Position numbers and translations under genes: made by a program
Notes under the pieces: generated by a model
Told to the model about the DNA's origin: nothing
What the model saw: the letters and a program-made list of their open reading frames with translations, nothing else
Database searches by the model: none
Source of the DNA: NORP233 sp050186825
GTDB lineage: Bacteria; Planctomycetota; J058
Length of the DNA: 64,000 nucleotides
NCBI GenBank assembly: GCA_050186825.1
Contig: JBFWYD010000044.1
Span: 26,581-90,580 of the forward strand
Direction: 5' to 3'
In this document: in pieces, positions 1-9,125 of the stretch
Position numbering within the stretch: the stretch's first letter is position 1
Layout: every line of letters begins with the position of its first letter

Positions 1-753
1 TCGCGCGGGATCGAGACCCACACCCCGCGCGACCTGAACCAGCCCGAGTGGGTCGAGCGGCTGCGCGCGCTCGAGCCCGACCTCCTGTTCAGCTTCTACT
101 ACCGCCAGCTCGTCAAGCGGCCGGTGCGGGCCATCCCGCGCCTGGGCTGCTTCAACCTGCACGGCTCGCTCCTGCCCCGCTATCGGGGGCGCAGCCCGCT
201 CAACTGGCAGCTCGTGCACGGCGAGCGGGTCTCGGGCGTGACCCTGCACCGGATGGTCGCGCGCGCCGACGCGGGGGACATCGTCGATCAGGAGGCGATC
301 CCGGTGCTCGAGGAGGACACCGCGCTCACGCTCTACCGCCGGATGGTCGACGTGTCCCGCGTGGTGCTCGGGCGCAGCTTGCCCGGGCTCCTGGCCGGGA
401 CCGCGCCGCGCCGGAAGCAGGACGAGTCCCAGGCGACCGTGTTCGGGGGCCGGAAGCCCGAGGACGGGCGCATCGACTGGCGGCAGAGCGCCCTGCGCAT
501 CCACGACCTGGTGCGCGCGGTGGCGCCGCCCTGGCCGGGCGCCTTCTGCGACACGCCGCGCGGGCGGCTGGCGGTGCACGCGACCCGGCGGATCGCGGCG
601 CCCGCGGCGCCGGCCCTGGCCCCGGGCCAGGTGTGGATGAACACTATGGGACGGCCGGTGGTGCGCACCGGCGAAGGGTGGCTCGAGCTCCTCGAGACCG
701 AGGGGCCCGAGCTGCGAGCAGGCGACGCGCTGTCGCCCGAGGGGGTGGTGTGA
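1..753 (+). CDS. ArnA-type formyltransferase, 5' truncated by window edge
   Basis: C-terminal 250 residues of a 10-formyl-THF-dependent formyltransferase; reading is open from base 1, so the start lies outside the window. The catalytic core is visible: FNLHGSLLPRYRG carries the Asn and His of the N-x-H-x-S-x-L-P signature, and RADAGDIVDQ carries the catalytic Asp. Known members formylate methionyl-tRNA or the 4-amino group of UDP-sugars. The next genes match the ArnA decarboxylase half and ArnD, so the likely job is formylation of UDP-L-Ara4N in the cytoplasm. In E. coli this domain is fused to the decarboxylase; here it is a separate protein whose stop overlaps the next start by 4 nt (GTGA). 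A formyltransferase for another sugar nucleotide is the main alternative. Confidence 0.88.
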   Translation, partial: SRGIETHTPRDLNQPEWVERLRALEPDLLFSFYYRQLVKRPVRAIPRLGCFNLHGSLLPRYRGRSPLNWQLVHGERVSGVTLHRMVARADAGDIVDQEAIPVLEEDTALTLYRRMVDVSRVVLGRSLPGLLAGTAPRRKQDESQATVFGGRKPEDGRIDWRQSALRIHDLVRAVAPPWPGAFCDTPRGRLAVHATRRIAAPAAPALAPGQVWMNTMGRPVVRTGEGWLELLETEGPELRAGDALSPEGVV

Positions 754-1784
754 AGGTCCTGATCCTGGGCGTCAACGGCTTCATCGGTCACTCGCTGGCC
801 GCCCGCATCCTGGCGGAGACCGACTGGGAGGTGGCCGGGCTCGACCTCGACGACAGCCGCATCCAGGAGCTGACGCGGAGCCCGCGGATGCGCTTCCTCG
901 AGGGCGACATCGCGATCCACCGCGAGTGGATCGAATACCACGTCAAGCGCTCGGACGTGGTCCTGCCGCTGGTGGCGATCGCCACCCCCAAGACCTACGT
1001 GACCGACCCCCTGCGCGTGTTCGAGCTCGACTTCGAGGAGAACCTGCGTGTGATCCGCTACGCGGTCCGCTACCAGACGCGCGTGATCTTCCCCTCGACC
1101 TCCGAGGTCTACGGGATGTGCCCCGACAAGGTCTTCAACGAGGAGACCAGCCCGCTGGTGCTGGGGCCGATCAACAAGCAGCGCTGGATCTACTCCTGCG
1201 CCAAGCAGCTGCTCGACCGGGTGATCTGGGCCTACGGCAAGCACGACGGCCTGGCCTTCACCCTGTTCCGCCCCTTCAACTGGATCGGGCCGAACCTCGA
1301 CGACATCGACGCGCCCAAGGAGGGGAGCAGCCGCGTGCTGACCCAGTTCCTCGGCCACCTGCTGCGCGACGAGCCGCTGCGGCTGGTGGACGGCGGGTCC
1401 CAGCGGCGCAGCTTCTGCTCCATCGACGACGGTGTGGACGCGCTGATGCGCATCCTCCGCAACGAGGGCGGGCGCGCGGACGGCCAGATCTTCAACATCG
1501 GCAACCCGCAGAACGACTACTCGATCCGCGAGCTGGCCGAGATGCTCGTGGACGTGCTCGCGGCGCACCCCGGCTACGAGGACCTGCCCAAGCGGCGTCG
1601 CTTCGAGGAGATCAGCGCGACCGAGTACTACGGCAAGGACTACCAGGACATGCCCACCCGGGTGCCCGACGTCTCGCGCGCGCGCGAGCTGCTGGGCTGG
1701 GAGCCGCGGGTGGGGATGCGCGACGTGCTCGAGAAGACCGTCTCCCACTACGTGGGGCGCGGCGCGACGCACTGGCCCCAGTAG
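750..1784 (+). CDS. arnA: UDP-glucuronate decarboxylase (ArnA C-terminal-domain type)
   Basis: A 344-residue extended SDR that would oxidatively decarboxylate UDP-glucuronate to the UDP-4-keto-pentose used for L-Ara4N. The Rossmann motif GVNGFIG is at the N-terminus; the active-site segment STSEVYGM keeps the ArnA Ser/Glu pair; YSCAK gives the YxxxK catalytic pair; and QRRSFCSIDDG matches the ArnA region holding the catalytic Arg, which separates decarboxylases from plain epimerases. The GTG start at 750 overlaps the formyltransferase stop, so translation is probably coupled. It is the C-terminal half of E. coli ArnA as a stand-alone enzyme; symbol given on that basis only. Confidence 0.88.
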   Translation: MKVLILGVNGFIGHSLAARILAETDWEVAGLDLDDSRIQELTRSPRMRFLEGDIAIHREWIEYHVKRSDVVLPLVAIATPKTYVTDPLRVFELDFEENLRVIRYAVRYQTRVIFPSTSEVYGMCPDKVFNEETSPLVLGPINKQRWIYSCAKQLLDRVIWAYGKHDGLAFTLFRPFNWIGPNLDDIDAPKEGSSRVLTQFLGHLLRDEPLRLVDGGSQRRSFCSIDDGVDALMRILRNEGGRADGQIFNIGNPQNDYSIRELAEMLVDVLAAHPGYEDLPKRRRFEEISATEYYGKDYQDMPTRVPDVSRARELLGWEPRVGMRDVLEKTVSHYVGRGATHWPQ

Positions 1785-1804
1785 CGGTCGCCAGGAGCCG
1801 CCCC

Positions 1805-2719
1805 GTGCGCGCCTGCTGCCTGAAGATCGACGTCGACACCCACGAGGGGATGCGCGACGGCGTCCCGCGCCTCCTCGACGCGCTGGCGCGGGCCGGGCTG
1901 AAGGCGACCTTCTTCCTCTCCTTCGGCCCCGACAACGCGGGCAAGGCGATCTGGAACGTGCTGCGCAAGCGGGGCTTCCTGCGCAAGATGCTGCGCACGG
2001 GCGCCCCCAGCCTGTATGGCTGGCGCACGGTGCTCTCGGGGACGCTGCTCCCCGCGCGCCCGATCGCGGCCGCGATGCCCGAGCTCGTGCGCCGGATCGA
2101 GGCCGAGGGCCACGAGGTCGGCGTCCACGCCTGGGACCACCGGCTCTGGCAGGACCACCTGCGCGGCCTGCGGCGCGAGCAGGTGGCGGAGCAGGTCAGC
2201 CGCGCCTGCGGCGCCTTCGAGGACATCCTCGGGCGCAGGCCGCGCTCGATGGCGGCCCCGGCCTGGTACGCGACCTCCGTCAGCCTGGAGCTCCAGGACG
2301 CGCGCGGGCTGCTCTACGCCAGCGACTCGCGCGGCGGCGCGCCGGGCTTCCCCGTGCTCGACGGCTACGCCTCGAGCACGCTCCAGATCCCCACCACCCA
2401 GCCCTGCCTGGAGGAGCTCCTGACCCTGGGCGAGCGCGACCTCGAGCGCTGCCTGGACCAGGTGCTCGCCCCCGGCCCCGAGCTCGAGCCGGAGCAGGCC
2501 CTGGTCCTCCCGCTCCACGCCGAGGTCGAGGGCGGGGTCTACGCCGACTTCTGCGCGAAGCTCCTCGGGAGGATCGCGGCCAGCGGCGCCCCGGTCCTGA
2601 CCCTCGAGCAGCACGCCGAGGCCCTGCTCGGCCGCGACCCCGCCCCGCCGAGGGTCCCCGCGCGCCAGCTCGAGCTGGCGGGGCGGAGCGGAGAGGTGCT
2701 GACCCTCGCGGCGGCTTGA
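1805..2719 (+). CDS. arnD: ArnD-type 4-deoxy-4-formamido-L-arabinose-phosphoundecaprenol deformylase
   Basis: A polysaccharide-deacetylase (CE4, NodB-like) fold protein of 304 aa, close to E. coli ArnD (296 aa). The metal/catalytic segment LKIDVDTHEGMRDGVPRLL and the second motif EVGVHAWDHRLWQ resemble ArnD closely, as do SLYGW, SDSRGGAPGFP and the late LHAEVEGGVY. Known role: removes the formyl group from undecaprenyl-P-Ara4FN at the membrane, making the final step before transfer to lipid A irreversible. The GTG start is set by AGGAG at 1793-1797, 7 nt upstream; reading upstream of it lacks similarity. Together with the two genes before it, this supports an aminoarabinose pathway. No arnB, arnC or arnE/F is inside the window. 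Confidence 0.92.
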   Translation: MRACCLKIDVDTHEGMRDGVPRLLDALARAGLKATFFLSFGPDNAGKAIWNVLRKRGFLRKMLRTGAPSLYGWRTVLSGTLLPARPIAAAMPELVRRIEAEGHEVGVHAWDHRLWQDHLRGLRREQVAEQVSRACGAFEDILGRRPRSMAAPAWYATSVSLELQDARGLLYASDSRGGAPGFPVLDGYASSTLQIPTTQPCLEELLTLGERDLERCLDQVLAPGPELEPEQALVLPLHAEVEGGVYADFCAKLLGRIAASGAPVLTLEQHAEALLGRDPAPPRVPARQLELAGRSGEVLTLAAA

Positions 2720-2825
2720 CTCGTCCAGCACCGACCGGTCTCTGTCTCCTCTTCAGGCGGGTCGAGAGGGACCTCTTCAGAGGCCAAGATGCGGTCGGCG
2801 GGGCCGGAGCGAGCTCCAATCGCAA

Positions 2826-2877
2826 GGTCGGGTCGTGGGTCCTCCGATCCCAGGGTCGGGTCGTGGGTCCTCCGATC
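2826..2877. repeat. Pair of direct repeats, 28-nt period (left array)
   Basis: GGTCGGGTCGTGGGTCCTCC continues to GATC at 2826-2849 and again at 2854-2877 with no mismatch over 24 nt, offset 28. Its reverse complement resembles the right-hand pair at 2977-3022, so the two arrays face each other and could fold together. Confidence 0.75.
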
Positions 2878-2976
2878 TCCGGGCGGGTCGAGAGGCTCGG
2901 CTTTCCGTCTTGGCGTTCCTTTCCTCTGCAGAGGGCCCTCGCAACCGAACCCTGAGGTCGGAGGAACCTCTCGACC

Positions 2977-3022
2977 AGACCCGAGCTCGGAGGATCTCTC
3001 GACAAGACCCGAGCTCGGAGGA
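2977..3022. repeat. Pair of direct repeats, 28-nt period (right array)
   Basis: AGACCCGAGCTCGGAGGA occurs at 2977-2994 and 3005-3022, offset again 28 nt. The core CTCGGAGGA is approximately the reverse complement of the TCCTCCGA core in the left array. A further related GATCGGAGCTCGG lies near 3040. Confidence 0.75.
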
Positions 3023-3312
3023 GGGTCGACCCCACTTGTGATCGGAGCTCGGTCCTGGCTGGCCGACCGCGCCTTGGCGTTCTCATTGGCGGGCGAGCTC
3101 GCGGCCCGGCGATCGCTGTGCGCTCACGTCAAGTCCCGTCAAGTCTCGTCGGGTACGCGGCATCAGGCGGGCAAAGCCCGGCGGGATCGCCCAGAATCCC
3201 CCTCGAGCTCACCGCGCTCCAGTGGATGAGAGCTCCCTAATCTCCCTGTCACCCTGGTGAGCCGGGCCTGGGCCTAGGTTCACTGCGCCAAGCGCGTCGG
3301 CGAGGGACGCGC

Positions 3313-5094
3313 GTGGAGCCCATGGACGACACCCCTTCCCCGGCGCCGGCCGGGCCGTCCCAATCCCTAGACCCCGCTCCAGGCCTCGCTCCAGGTCGGG
3401 CGCCGCGCTACGGGCTGCTGGCCCTGGTCGCCGCGCTGCTGCTCTCGTGTACGGGGATCTGGAACCACTCGCTCTGGATCCCAGACGAGCCGCGCGTGGC
3501 GGGGATCGGCGCCGAGATGCTGGCCTCGGGCGACCTGCTCGTGCCCACGCTCGCGGGCGAGCCCTACCTGGAGAAGCCCCCCTTCGCCTGGTGGGTGATG
3601 TCCGGGCTGCTGCGCGTGTTCGGCGTCAAGGCCAGCGTGGCGCGCCTGCCCTGCGCGTTGACCTCGCTCCTGAGCCTGCTGCTGATCTACGACATCACGC
3701 GCCGGCTGGCCGACGCGCGCGCGGGCCTGGCCGCGGTGCTCGTGGCCGGCGCCACCTTCGGCTTCCTCGTGTTCGGCCACCGGATCGTGGTCGACGTGTG
3801 GCTGCTCCTGTTCGTGACGCTCGGGGTCTACGGCTTCCTGCGCGCCGCGCACCTCGGCGAGGCGCGCGAGGACGAGCGCCCCGCGCCGGGCTGGTTGCTC
3901 TTGCTCTACCTGGCGGGCGGGCTGGCCTTCCTGGTCAAGGGCCCGATCGGCCCCGTGCTCGTGGGCGGCCCGCCCTTCCTGCTCCTCCTGATCACGCGCC
4001 GCTGGTCCTTCTTCAAGAGCTGGGTCCACGTGCCCGGCGCGGCGCTGATGCTGGCCCTGTGGGCGCTGTGGCCGCTCCTGCTCTACCAGCGCGGGGGCTG
4101 GGACCTGCTGAGGCTGTTCCTGGTCGACAACGTGCTCGAGCGCGCCATCGCCCCGGGCGAGACGGATCAGGCCTGGTCCGGGCACGCCCGTCACACGCCG
4201 GCCTTCTACCTCAGCCGCGCGCCCGGAATGCTCCTGCCCTGGATCGTGGCCGCGCCGGCCGCCGTGCGCTGGCTGGTCCAGGACGAGCTCCCCGCCGGCT
4301 GGCGGCGCCGCGGGCTGGCCATGGCCGCGGCGATCCTCCCCCTGGGCGTCCTCCTGCTCAGCCTGCCCTCGACGCGGCGCACGCTCTACGTGCTCCCGCT
4401 CCTGCCCTGGCTGGCGCCGCTGGTGGGCGCCTGGATCACTGCTCCTGGTCTGGGGGAGGGGAGCCCCTGGAAGCGTCGCCTGGACCTCCTGCTCCTGCCC
4501 CTGCTGGTGGGGCTCGTGGTCCTCCCCCTGGCGCTGTTCGGCGCGGCCGCCGCGCTCTACTCGGGCGCGGCGACCCTGCCCAGCGACTGGGACCCGGTCG
4601 AGCTCGGGCCCCTGGTGATGGCGCTGCTCGGCCTGGGCGCGCTCGGGGGGCTGGCCGCGGGCGCGCTCGGCCCGGGCCTCTGGCGGCGGCGCGCGCCGGC
4701 GCGCTGCTGGCTGCTCCTCGGCGGCTACGCGGCGCTGGCGGTCGGCTACAACCTCGTGATCTACCGGGTCAGCGAGCCCGTGCGCGGCTTCGACGCCCTC
4801 GCCCAGGGCCTGGCCGAGCACCGCGCCTTCGAGCCGGGGCTGGTCGGGCTGTGGTGCGACCAGACCGCGCTCGGCGCCGTGTCCTTCTACCTGGGGCGGC
4901 GCCTCGAGAGCCACTACAGCTTCCAGGGCGGCCAGGAGGAGTTCCTCGCCGGGCGCGAGGGGCAGAAGGTGCTCGTGCGCGAGCGCTTCATCGAGATGCT
5001 GCCCCCGCGGCTGCGCAAGCGGCTGCGCAAGCTCGGGGCCTGGACCCTGACCGAGAAGTCCTCCTACGTGCTCTACGTGCTGGAGCCGCTGTGA
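3313..5094 (+). CDS. ArnT-like GT83 lipid-linked sugar transferase, copy 1
   Basis: Polytopic membrane glycosyltransferase (GT-C fold, GT83/PMT_2) of 593 aa; ArnT of E. coli is about 550 aa. The N-terminal loop after the first membrane helix has the ArnT signature: PDEPR at residues 57-61 with the catalytic-type Asp, and YLEKPPFAWW around 85-94. Many hydrophobic helices follow, then a soluble C-terminal part. Family members transfer a sugar from undecaprenyl phosphate to lipid A on the periplasmic face. With arnA/arnD upstream, L-Ara4N is the best-guess sugar. It heads a coupled run: its stop is 7 nt before lptF. GTG 3313 is used here because GAGGG lies upstream at a normal distance; ATG 3322 is a possible alternative start. 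Confidence 0.85.
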   Translation: MEPMDDTPSPAPAGPSQSLDPAPGLAPGRAPRYGLLALVAALLLSCTGIWNHSLWIPDEPRVAGIGAEMLASGDLLVPTLAGEPYLEKPPFAWWVMSGLLRVFGVKASVARLPCALTSLLSLLLIYDITRRLADARAGLAAVLVAGATFGFLVFGHRIVVDVWLLLFVTLGVYGFLRAAHLGEAREDERPAPGWLLLLYLAGGLAFLVKGPIGPVLVGGPPFLLLLITRRWSFFKSWVHVPGAALMLALWALWPLLLYQRGGWDLLRLFLVDNVLERAIAPGETDQAWSGHARHTPAFYLSRAPGMLLPWIVAAPAAVRWLVQDELPAGWRRRGLAMAAAILPLGVLLLSLPSTRRTLYVLPLLPWLAPLVGAWITAPGLGEGSPWKRRLDLLLLPLLVGLVVLPLALFGAAAALYSGAATLPSDWDPVELGPLVMALLGLGALGGLAAGALGPGLWRRRAPARCWLLLGGYAALAVGYNLVIYRVSEPVRGFDALAQGLAEHRAFEPGLVGLWCDQTALGAVSFYLGRRLESHYSFQGGQEEFLAGREGQKVLVRERFIEMLPPRLRKRLRKLGAWTLTEKSSYVLYVLEPL

Positions 5095-5101
5095 GGGCCT
5101 C

Positions 5102-6256
5102 GTGCTGACCATCCTCCAGCGCTACCTGCTCCGCCGGCTGCTCGTGACCTTCGCGGGCGCGCTCGCGGCCCTGTGCTTCGTGTTCTTCCTGGGCGCCTCC
5201 TACCGGCTGCTCGAGCACGACGGCCTGTCCCTCTCGCAGGTCGCGCACGCGCTCCCGCTCGTGCTCCCCTTCCTGCTCCCCTACATGCTGCCCATCGCCT
5301 ACGTCATCTCGATGGCGCTGGTCTACGGGCAGCTCGTGGCCGACGACGAGGCGCTGGCCTTCGCCTCGCTCGGCTTCTCCCCGCTGGCGCTCGCGACGCC
5401 TGCGCTCCAGCTCGGAGGGGCGCTCTCGCTGGTGAGCCTGCTGCTCACGACCACCCTGGTCCCGCGCTGCTACCACCTGCGCCAGCAGGTCTACGCCGAC
5501 ACCTACCTCCAGCTCGCCTCGGCCGGGCGGGGCGAGCACCTCTCGCTCAACTTCCTGCGCGAGCGGCTGGGGATCTACGTGCGCTCGCGCCAGGACGCCG
5601 CGCTCGAGGGGGTGGTCCTGAGCTACGGCGGCCCCACCCTCCCGCGGCCCTCCACGCTGACGGTCGTCGCGGAGCGCGGCGAGGTGACGCGCGACGCGCA
5701 GGGCGAGGCCGTCCTGCTGCTGACCGGCGCGCGGGCCACCTGGTTCGAGCGCACGGGCCCCGAGGTCTGGAACGTCGAGGACCCGCTCCTGGACGCGCCG
5801 CCCGACCCGCCGATCTCGGCCTCCTTCGCGCGCCTGACCATCAGCGGCGCGGGGGTCACGCCGGCCACGCGGCTCAAGATGGCGGCCTACTCGTCGGCGG
5901 AGCTGCGCCGCCAGGCCGACGCGGCCGAGGAGCGCCTCGCGCGCGGCGGTGAGCCCGCCGCCCTCGAGGAGGCGGCCCGCGACCTGGACGGGACGCGGCG
6001 CGAGCGCGCCGAGCGGGCCTCGGTGGCGGGGGCCCCGCTGCTGCTCGCGGCGCTGGTCGTCCCGCTCGTGCTCCTGCTGCGGGCGCGCTCGGCGCTGGTC
6101 CCGCTCGTGACGGCCATCGCCGCCAGCTCGGTGCTGTTCTTCGTGGTCCACATCTTCGGCGCCTACCTGGGCGAGCGCCTGGCCTCGCCGCTTCCGCTCT
6201 TCCTCCCCTGGCTGACCACCGCGGCGGGCGCGCTCGCCCTCTGGGGGCGGCGATGA
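5102..6256 (+). CDS. lptF: LptF/LptG-type LPS export permease (first)
   Basis: YjgP/YjgQ family permease of 384 aa. It opens with LTILQRYLLRRLLVTFAGALAAL, the typical amphipathic start and TM1, then two more helices, a roughly 150-residue periplasmic beta-jellyroll domain (residues ~150-250) and three C-terminal helices, as in LptF/LptG. In the LptB2FG ABC transporter this subunit extracts lipopolysaccharide from the inner membrane. GTG 5102 follows the GT83 stop by 7 nt; its stop overlaps the next start by ATGA. The assignment as F rather than G rests only on gene order, since the two are paralogues. Confidence 0.85.
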   Translation: MLTILQRYLLRRLLVTFAGALAALCFVFFLGASYRLLEHDGLSLSQVAHALPLVLPFLLPYMLPIAYVISMALVYGQLVADDEALAFASLGFSPLALATPALQLGGALSLVSLLLTTTLVPRCYHLRQQVYADTYLQLASAGRGEHLSLNFLRERLGIYVRSRQDAALEGVVLSYGGPTLPRPSTLTVVAERGEVTRDAQGEAVLLLTGARATWFERTGPEVWNVEDPLLDAPPDPPISASFARLTISGAGVTPATRLKMAAYSSAELRRQADAAEERLARGGEPAALEEAARDLDGTRRERAERASVAGAPLLLAALVVPLVLLLRARSALVPLVTAIAASSVLFFVVHIFGAYLGERLASPLPLFLPWLTTAAGALALWGRR

Positions 6257-7347
6257 TCCCCGGGCTGGGCCTGGTCGATCGCTGGCTGCTGCGCCGCTTC
6301 TTCGGCGCCTTCCTGGCCTTCCTCTGCGTGGGCGCGCTGCTGTTCATCGCCGTCGACCTCCCGATCAACATGTGGCGGCTGGAGCGGAGCGGGCTCGCCC
6401 GGAGCATCCCGCTCCGCTACGGGACCCAGCTCCCCGAGCTGTTCTTCGTGGCGGCCCCCTACCTGACCCTGCTCAGCGGGCTGTGGGTGGTCGCCAGCCT
6501 GCGCCGCTCCAACGAGCTGCTCGGGCTGCTCTCGGTGGGCTACAGCAGCCGGCGCGTGGCCTGGCCGCTCCTGCTCGGGGCGCTCATGACCGCGCCCGTG
6601 ATCTGGGTCGACCGCGAGCTCCTGCTCCCGGCGCTGGGCGAGATGCGGCGTGAGGCCGCGGGGCTCGGCGGCCGCAAGGGCGCCTGGCGCGCGCCACGGC
6701 CGGTCCCCGACGCGAAGGGCGGGGTGTTCTTCCCGGTGGGCTACAGCCCGCAGACCCGCGAGGTGCGCGAGCTGAGCTTCGTGCGCCTCGACGAGCACCT
6801 GGGCGCGGGGCTGAGCGTCCACGCCGAGCGGGCGGAGTACGAGCCCCCGGCCGAGGGGCGCCCGGGCGGCTGGCGGCTGAGCAACGGGGCCGCGATCGCG
6901 CGCCCCGCGCCGGGCGCCCCCCCCGAGGCCGAGCGGCTCGAGCTGTTCGGTGCGCGCGGCTACCTGCTCGAGACCTCGGTCATCCCCGCCGACGTCGAGG
7001 CCGCCGACACCGAGACCTACGCCGTCGCGGCCGAGCTGCGGGCGCGCCTCCAGCGCACCCCCGGCTTCGTGCACCTCGAGGTCGAGCTCTGGCAGCGCTT
7101 CAGCCAGCCCCTGGGCGGCGCGGCGCTGCTGCTCTTCTCGCTCCCGCTGCTGCTCGGCTTCGGCGACGCGCGGGTGGTCCTGCGCGGCGTCCTGTGCGTG
7201 GGCGCGGCCTTCTGCTACTTCCTGGCCGTGACCCTCTGCGCCGAGCTGGGCGGGCGCGGGGTGCTCGCGCCCGGCTTCGCGGCGTGGCTGCCGCCGCTGG
7301 CCTGGGCCGCCTGCGGGGTCGTGTTCGCGCTGGGAGCGAGGGCCTGA
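6253..7347 (+). CDS. lptG: LptF/LptG-type LPS export permease (second)
   Basis: Second YjgP/YjgQ permease, 364 aa, starting inside the previous stop (ATGA). It begins LGLVDRWLLRRFFGAFLAF and has the same three-helix / periplasmic jellyroll / three-helix layout. It would pair with the product of the preceding gene to form the LptFG membrane channel; LptB and LptC are not in the window. Finding both permeases between two ArnT-like transferases suggests lipid A modification and LPS export are made together. The final TGA overlaps the next ATG by one base (TGATG). Confidence 0.85.
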   Translation: MIPGLGLVDRWLLRRFFGAFLAFLCVGALLFIAVDLPINMWRLERSGLARSIPLRYGTQLPELFFVAAPYLTLLSGLWVVASLRRSNELLGLLSVGYSSRRVAWPLLLGALMTAPVIWVDRELLLPALGEMRREAAGLGGRKGAWRAPRPVPDAKGGVFFPVGYSPQTREVRELSFVRLDEHLGAGLSVHAERAEYEPPAEGRPGGWRLSNGAAIARPAPGAPPEAERLELFGARGYLLETSVIPADVEAADTETYAVAAELRARLQRTPGFVHLEVELWQRFSQPLGGAALLLFSLPLLLGFGDARVVLRGVLCVGAAFCYFLAVTLCAELGGRGVLAPGFAAWLPPLAWAACGVVFALGARA

Positions 7348-9125
7348 TGCAGTCGCCCGCCGAGGACGCTCGCCTCGGGCCCGCCCTGTCCGCCCGCCCC
7401 TGGCCCTGGCTGGCCCTGCTCGCGCTCCTGGCCCTGAACGGCCTGTGGGCCTTCCCCCTCCACGAGCCGGACGAGGGGCGCTACGCGGGGATCGCCGCGG
7501 CCATGCTCCGCGACGGCGACTGGCTCTCGACGCGTCTGAACGGGATCGACTACTTCGAGAAGCCGCCGCTCCACTTCTGGCTGGTCGCGAGCTGCTTCAC
7601 CCTGCTCGGCCGGAGCGAGCTGGCCGCCCGCCTGCCCTCGGCGCTCTCCTACCTGGCCATGGCCCTGCTGCTCGCGGCCTGGGCCGGGCGCGCCTTCGGC
7701 CGCGCCCACGCGCGCAGCGCGGCGCTGGTGTTCGCGACCCTGCCCCTGGTGGCCTTCTTCTCGCACCTGCTGATCGTCGACCTCTCGCTCGCGCTCTGGA
7801 CGACCTGCTGCCTCTACGCCGGCTACCGCGGGCTGGTCGAGCCCGACCCCGAGGGGCCCCCGCGGCGCGGCTGGGTGCTCCTGTGCTGGGTCGCGGCCGC
7901 GCTGGCCACGCTGACCAAGGGCCCGATCGGGCTGGTGCTCCCCATGGCCGGCCTGGGCGGCTACCTGGTCTTCTCGCGCGCCTGGCGGCGGGTGGCCGCC
8001 CTGCTGCGGCCGGACGGGCCGCTGCTCTACCTGCTCGTGTGCGCGCCCTGGTTCGTGTGGATGTCGCGGCAGCATCCGGGCTACGCCTGGGCCTTCTTCG
8101 TCGAGGAGAACCTCGGCCGCGCGACCACCGGCGGCGGCTTCGACCGCAAGGCGCCGCTGTGGTTCTACGTGCCGATCCTGCTGGGGACCTTCGCGCCCTG
8201 GGCGCTCCTGCTCCCCCGGATGGCACAGGAGGTCCGCGCGCCCGAGACGGACGCTGCGCAGCGGCTGCGCCGGCTGCTGGCCTGCGCGGTGCTGGTGCCC
8301 TTCGCGATCCTCTCGGTGGTCGGCTCCAAGCTCTCCTACTACCTGCTGCCCTTGGCGCCGCCCTTCGCGCTCCTGGCCGCGAGCGCGCTGCACGGGCTGC
8401 GGCCGCCGCCAGACGCGCTCCAGCGCTGGGGCGGCCGGACGCTGGTGGGAGTGGGCGCGCTCCTGATCCTGGTCGCGCTCGCCTGCATCCCCGCGCTGGT
8501 GGTGGACACCGAGACCGTGCGGGGGATCTTCGGCAAGGGCGAGGTGGTGGAGGCCTATGTGCGCGAGGAGCGGCTGCGCTTCGCGGCCGGGATCGCGGCG
8601 CTCCCCGCCCTGCTCCTGACCGCGGTCCTGGGCGGCGCCGCGGCCATCGCCGCCGGGCGCGCCCTGGGCCGCGGGGCGCCGCGGGCGTGCTGCGCGCGGC
8701 TGGGCGGCGTGGCGCTGAGCGTCGCGCTGGGCCTGCCCTGGATCCTGACCGGCCTGGGGCCGGCCATCTCCAGCCAGCGCATCGCGCGCCTCGTCAGCGA
8801 GCACGCGGGCGCCACGGGGCCGGTGGTCTGTTACGGGACCTTCCTGCGCGGGGTGCCGTACTACCTCGATCGCCCGGTCCATCTCTGGACCGCGACCCGC
8901 GCCGAGTTCGGGCATCTGCTCCCGCGCGGGGCCAACCCCTACGCCCTCCAGGAGGACGTGGCGAGCCTCCAGCGCCTGACCCGGACCAAGGGCGCCGTGT
9001 TCATCGTCAAGAACGACTTCGCGGAGGAGGTGCTCCGCCAGCTCAGCCCCGTGCCCCTGCGGCGCGTGGGTGTGGTCGGCGAGCGCGTGTTGCTGGTGCC
9101 CGCACCCGAGGAGGAGCGCAAGTGA
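7347..9125 (+). CDS. ArnT-like GT83 lipid-linked sugar transferase, copy 2
   Basis: 592-aa polytopic GT83 transferase, the copy most like classical ArnT: PDEGRYAGIA at residues 41-50 and YFEKPPLHFW at 69-78 are both present. TKGPIGLVLP, SKLSYYLLPLAPPFALL and about a dozen hydrophobic segments follow the family pattern. Predicted to use an undecaprenyl-phosphate sugar donor at the periplasmic face. ATG 7347 overlaps the lptG stop, so a longer upstream reading is ruled out as the natural start. Substrate could be L-Ara4N-P-undecaprenol or another lipid-linked sugar; three paralogues in one cluster mean that at least one probably has a different donor or acceptor. Confidence 0.87.
   Translation: MQSPAEDARLGPALSARPWPWLALLALLALNGLWAFPLHEPDEGRYAGIAAAMLRDGDWLSTRLNGIDYFEKPPLHFWLVASCFTLLGRSELAARLPSALSYLAMALLLAAWAGRAFGRAHARSAALVFATLPLVAFFSHLLIVDLSLALWTTCCLYAGYRGLVEPDPEGPPRRGWVLLCWVAAALATLTKGPIGLVLPMAGLGGYLVFSRAWRRVAALLRPDGPLLYLLVCAPWFVWMSRQHPGYAWAFFVEENLGRATTGGGFDRKAPLWFYVPILLGTFAPWALLLPRMAQEVRAPETDAAQRLRRLLACAVLVPFAILSVVGSKLSYYLLPLAPPFALLAASALHGLRPPPDALQRWGGRTLVGVGALLILVALACIPALVVDTETVRGIFGKGEVVEAYVREERLRFAAGIAALPALLLTAVLGGAAAIAAGRALGRGAPRACCARLGGVALSVALGLPWILTGLGPAISSQRIARLVSEHAGATGPVVCYGTFLRGVPYYLDRPVHLWTATRAEFGHLLPRGANPYALQEDVASLQRLTRTKGAVFIVKNDFAEEVLRQLSPVPLRRVGVVGERVLLVPAPEEERK

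Larger units (their letters stand above)
2720..3312. other. 593-bp non-coding gap rich in repeats
   Basis: No convincing gene: open frames here are short, lack similarity and have poor codon bias. The stretch holds two pairs of direct repeats, each with a 28-nt period and partly inverted relative to each other (see the repeat entries), a repeated GCGGGTCGAGAGG near 2757 and 2883, and a repeated CTTGGCGTTC. It separates the arnA/arnD genes from the GT83-Lpt-efflux run, so it should hold the promoter of the latter, but I cannot point to a convincing -35/-10 pair. Confidence 0.6.
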
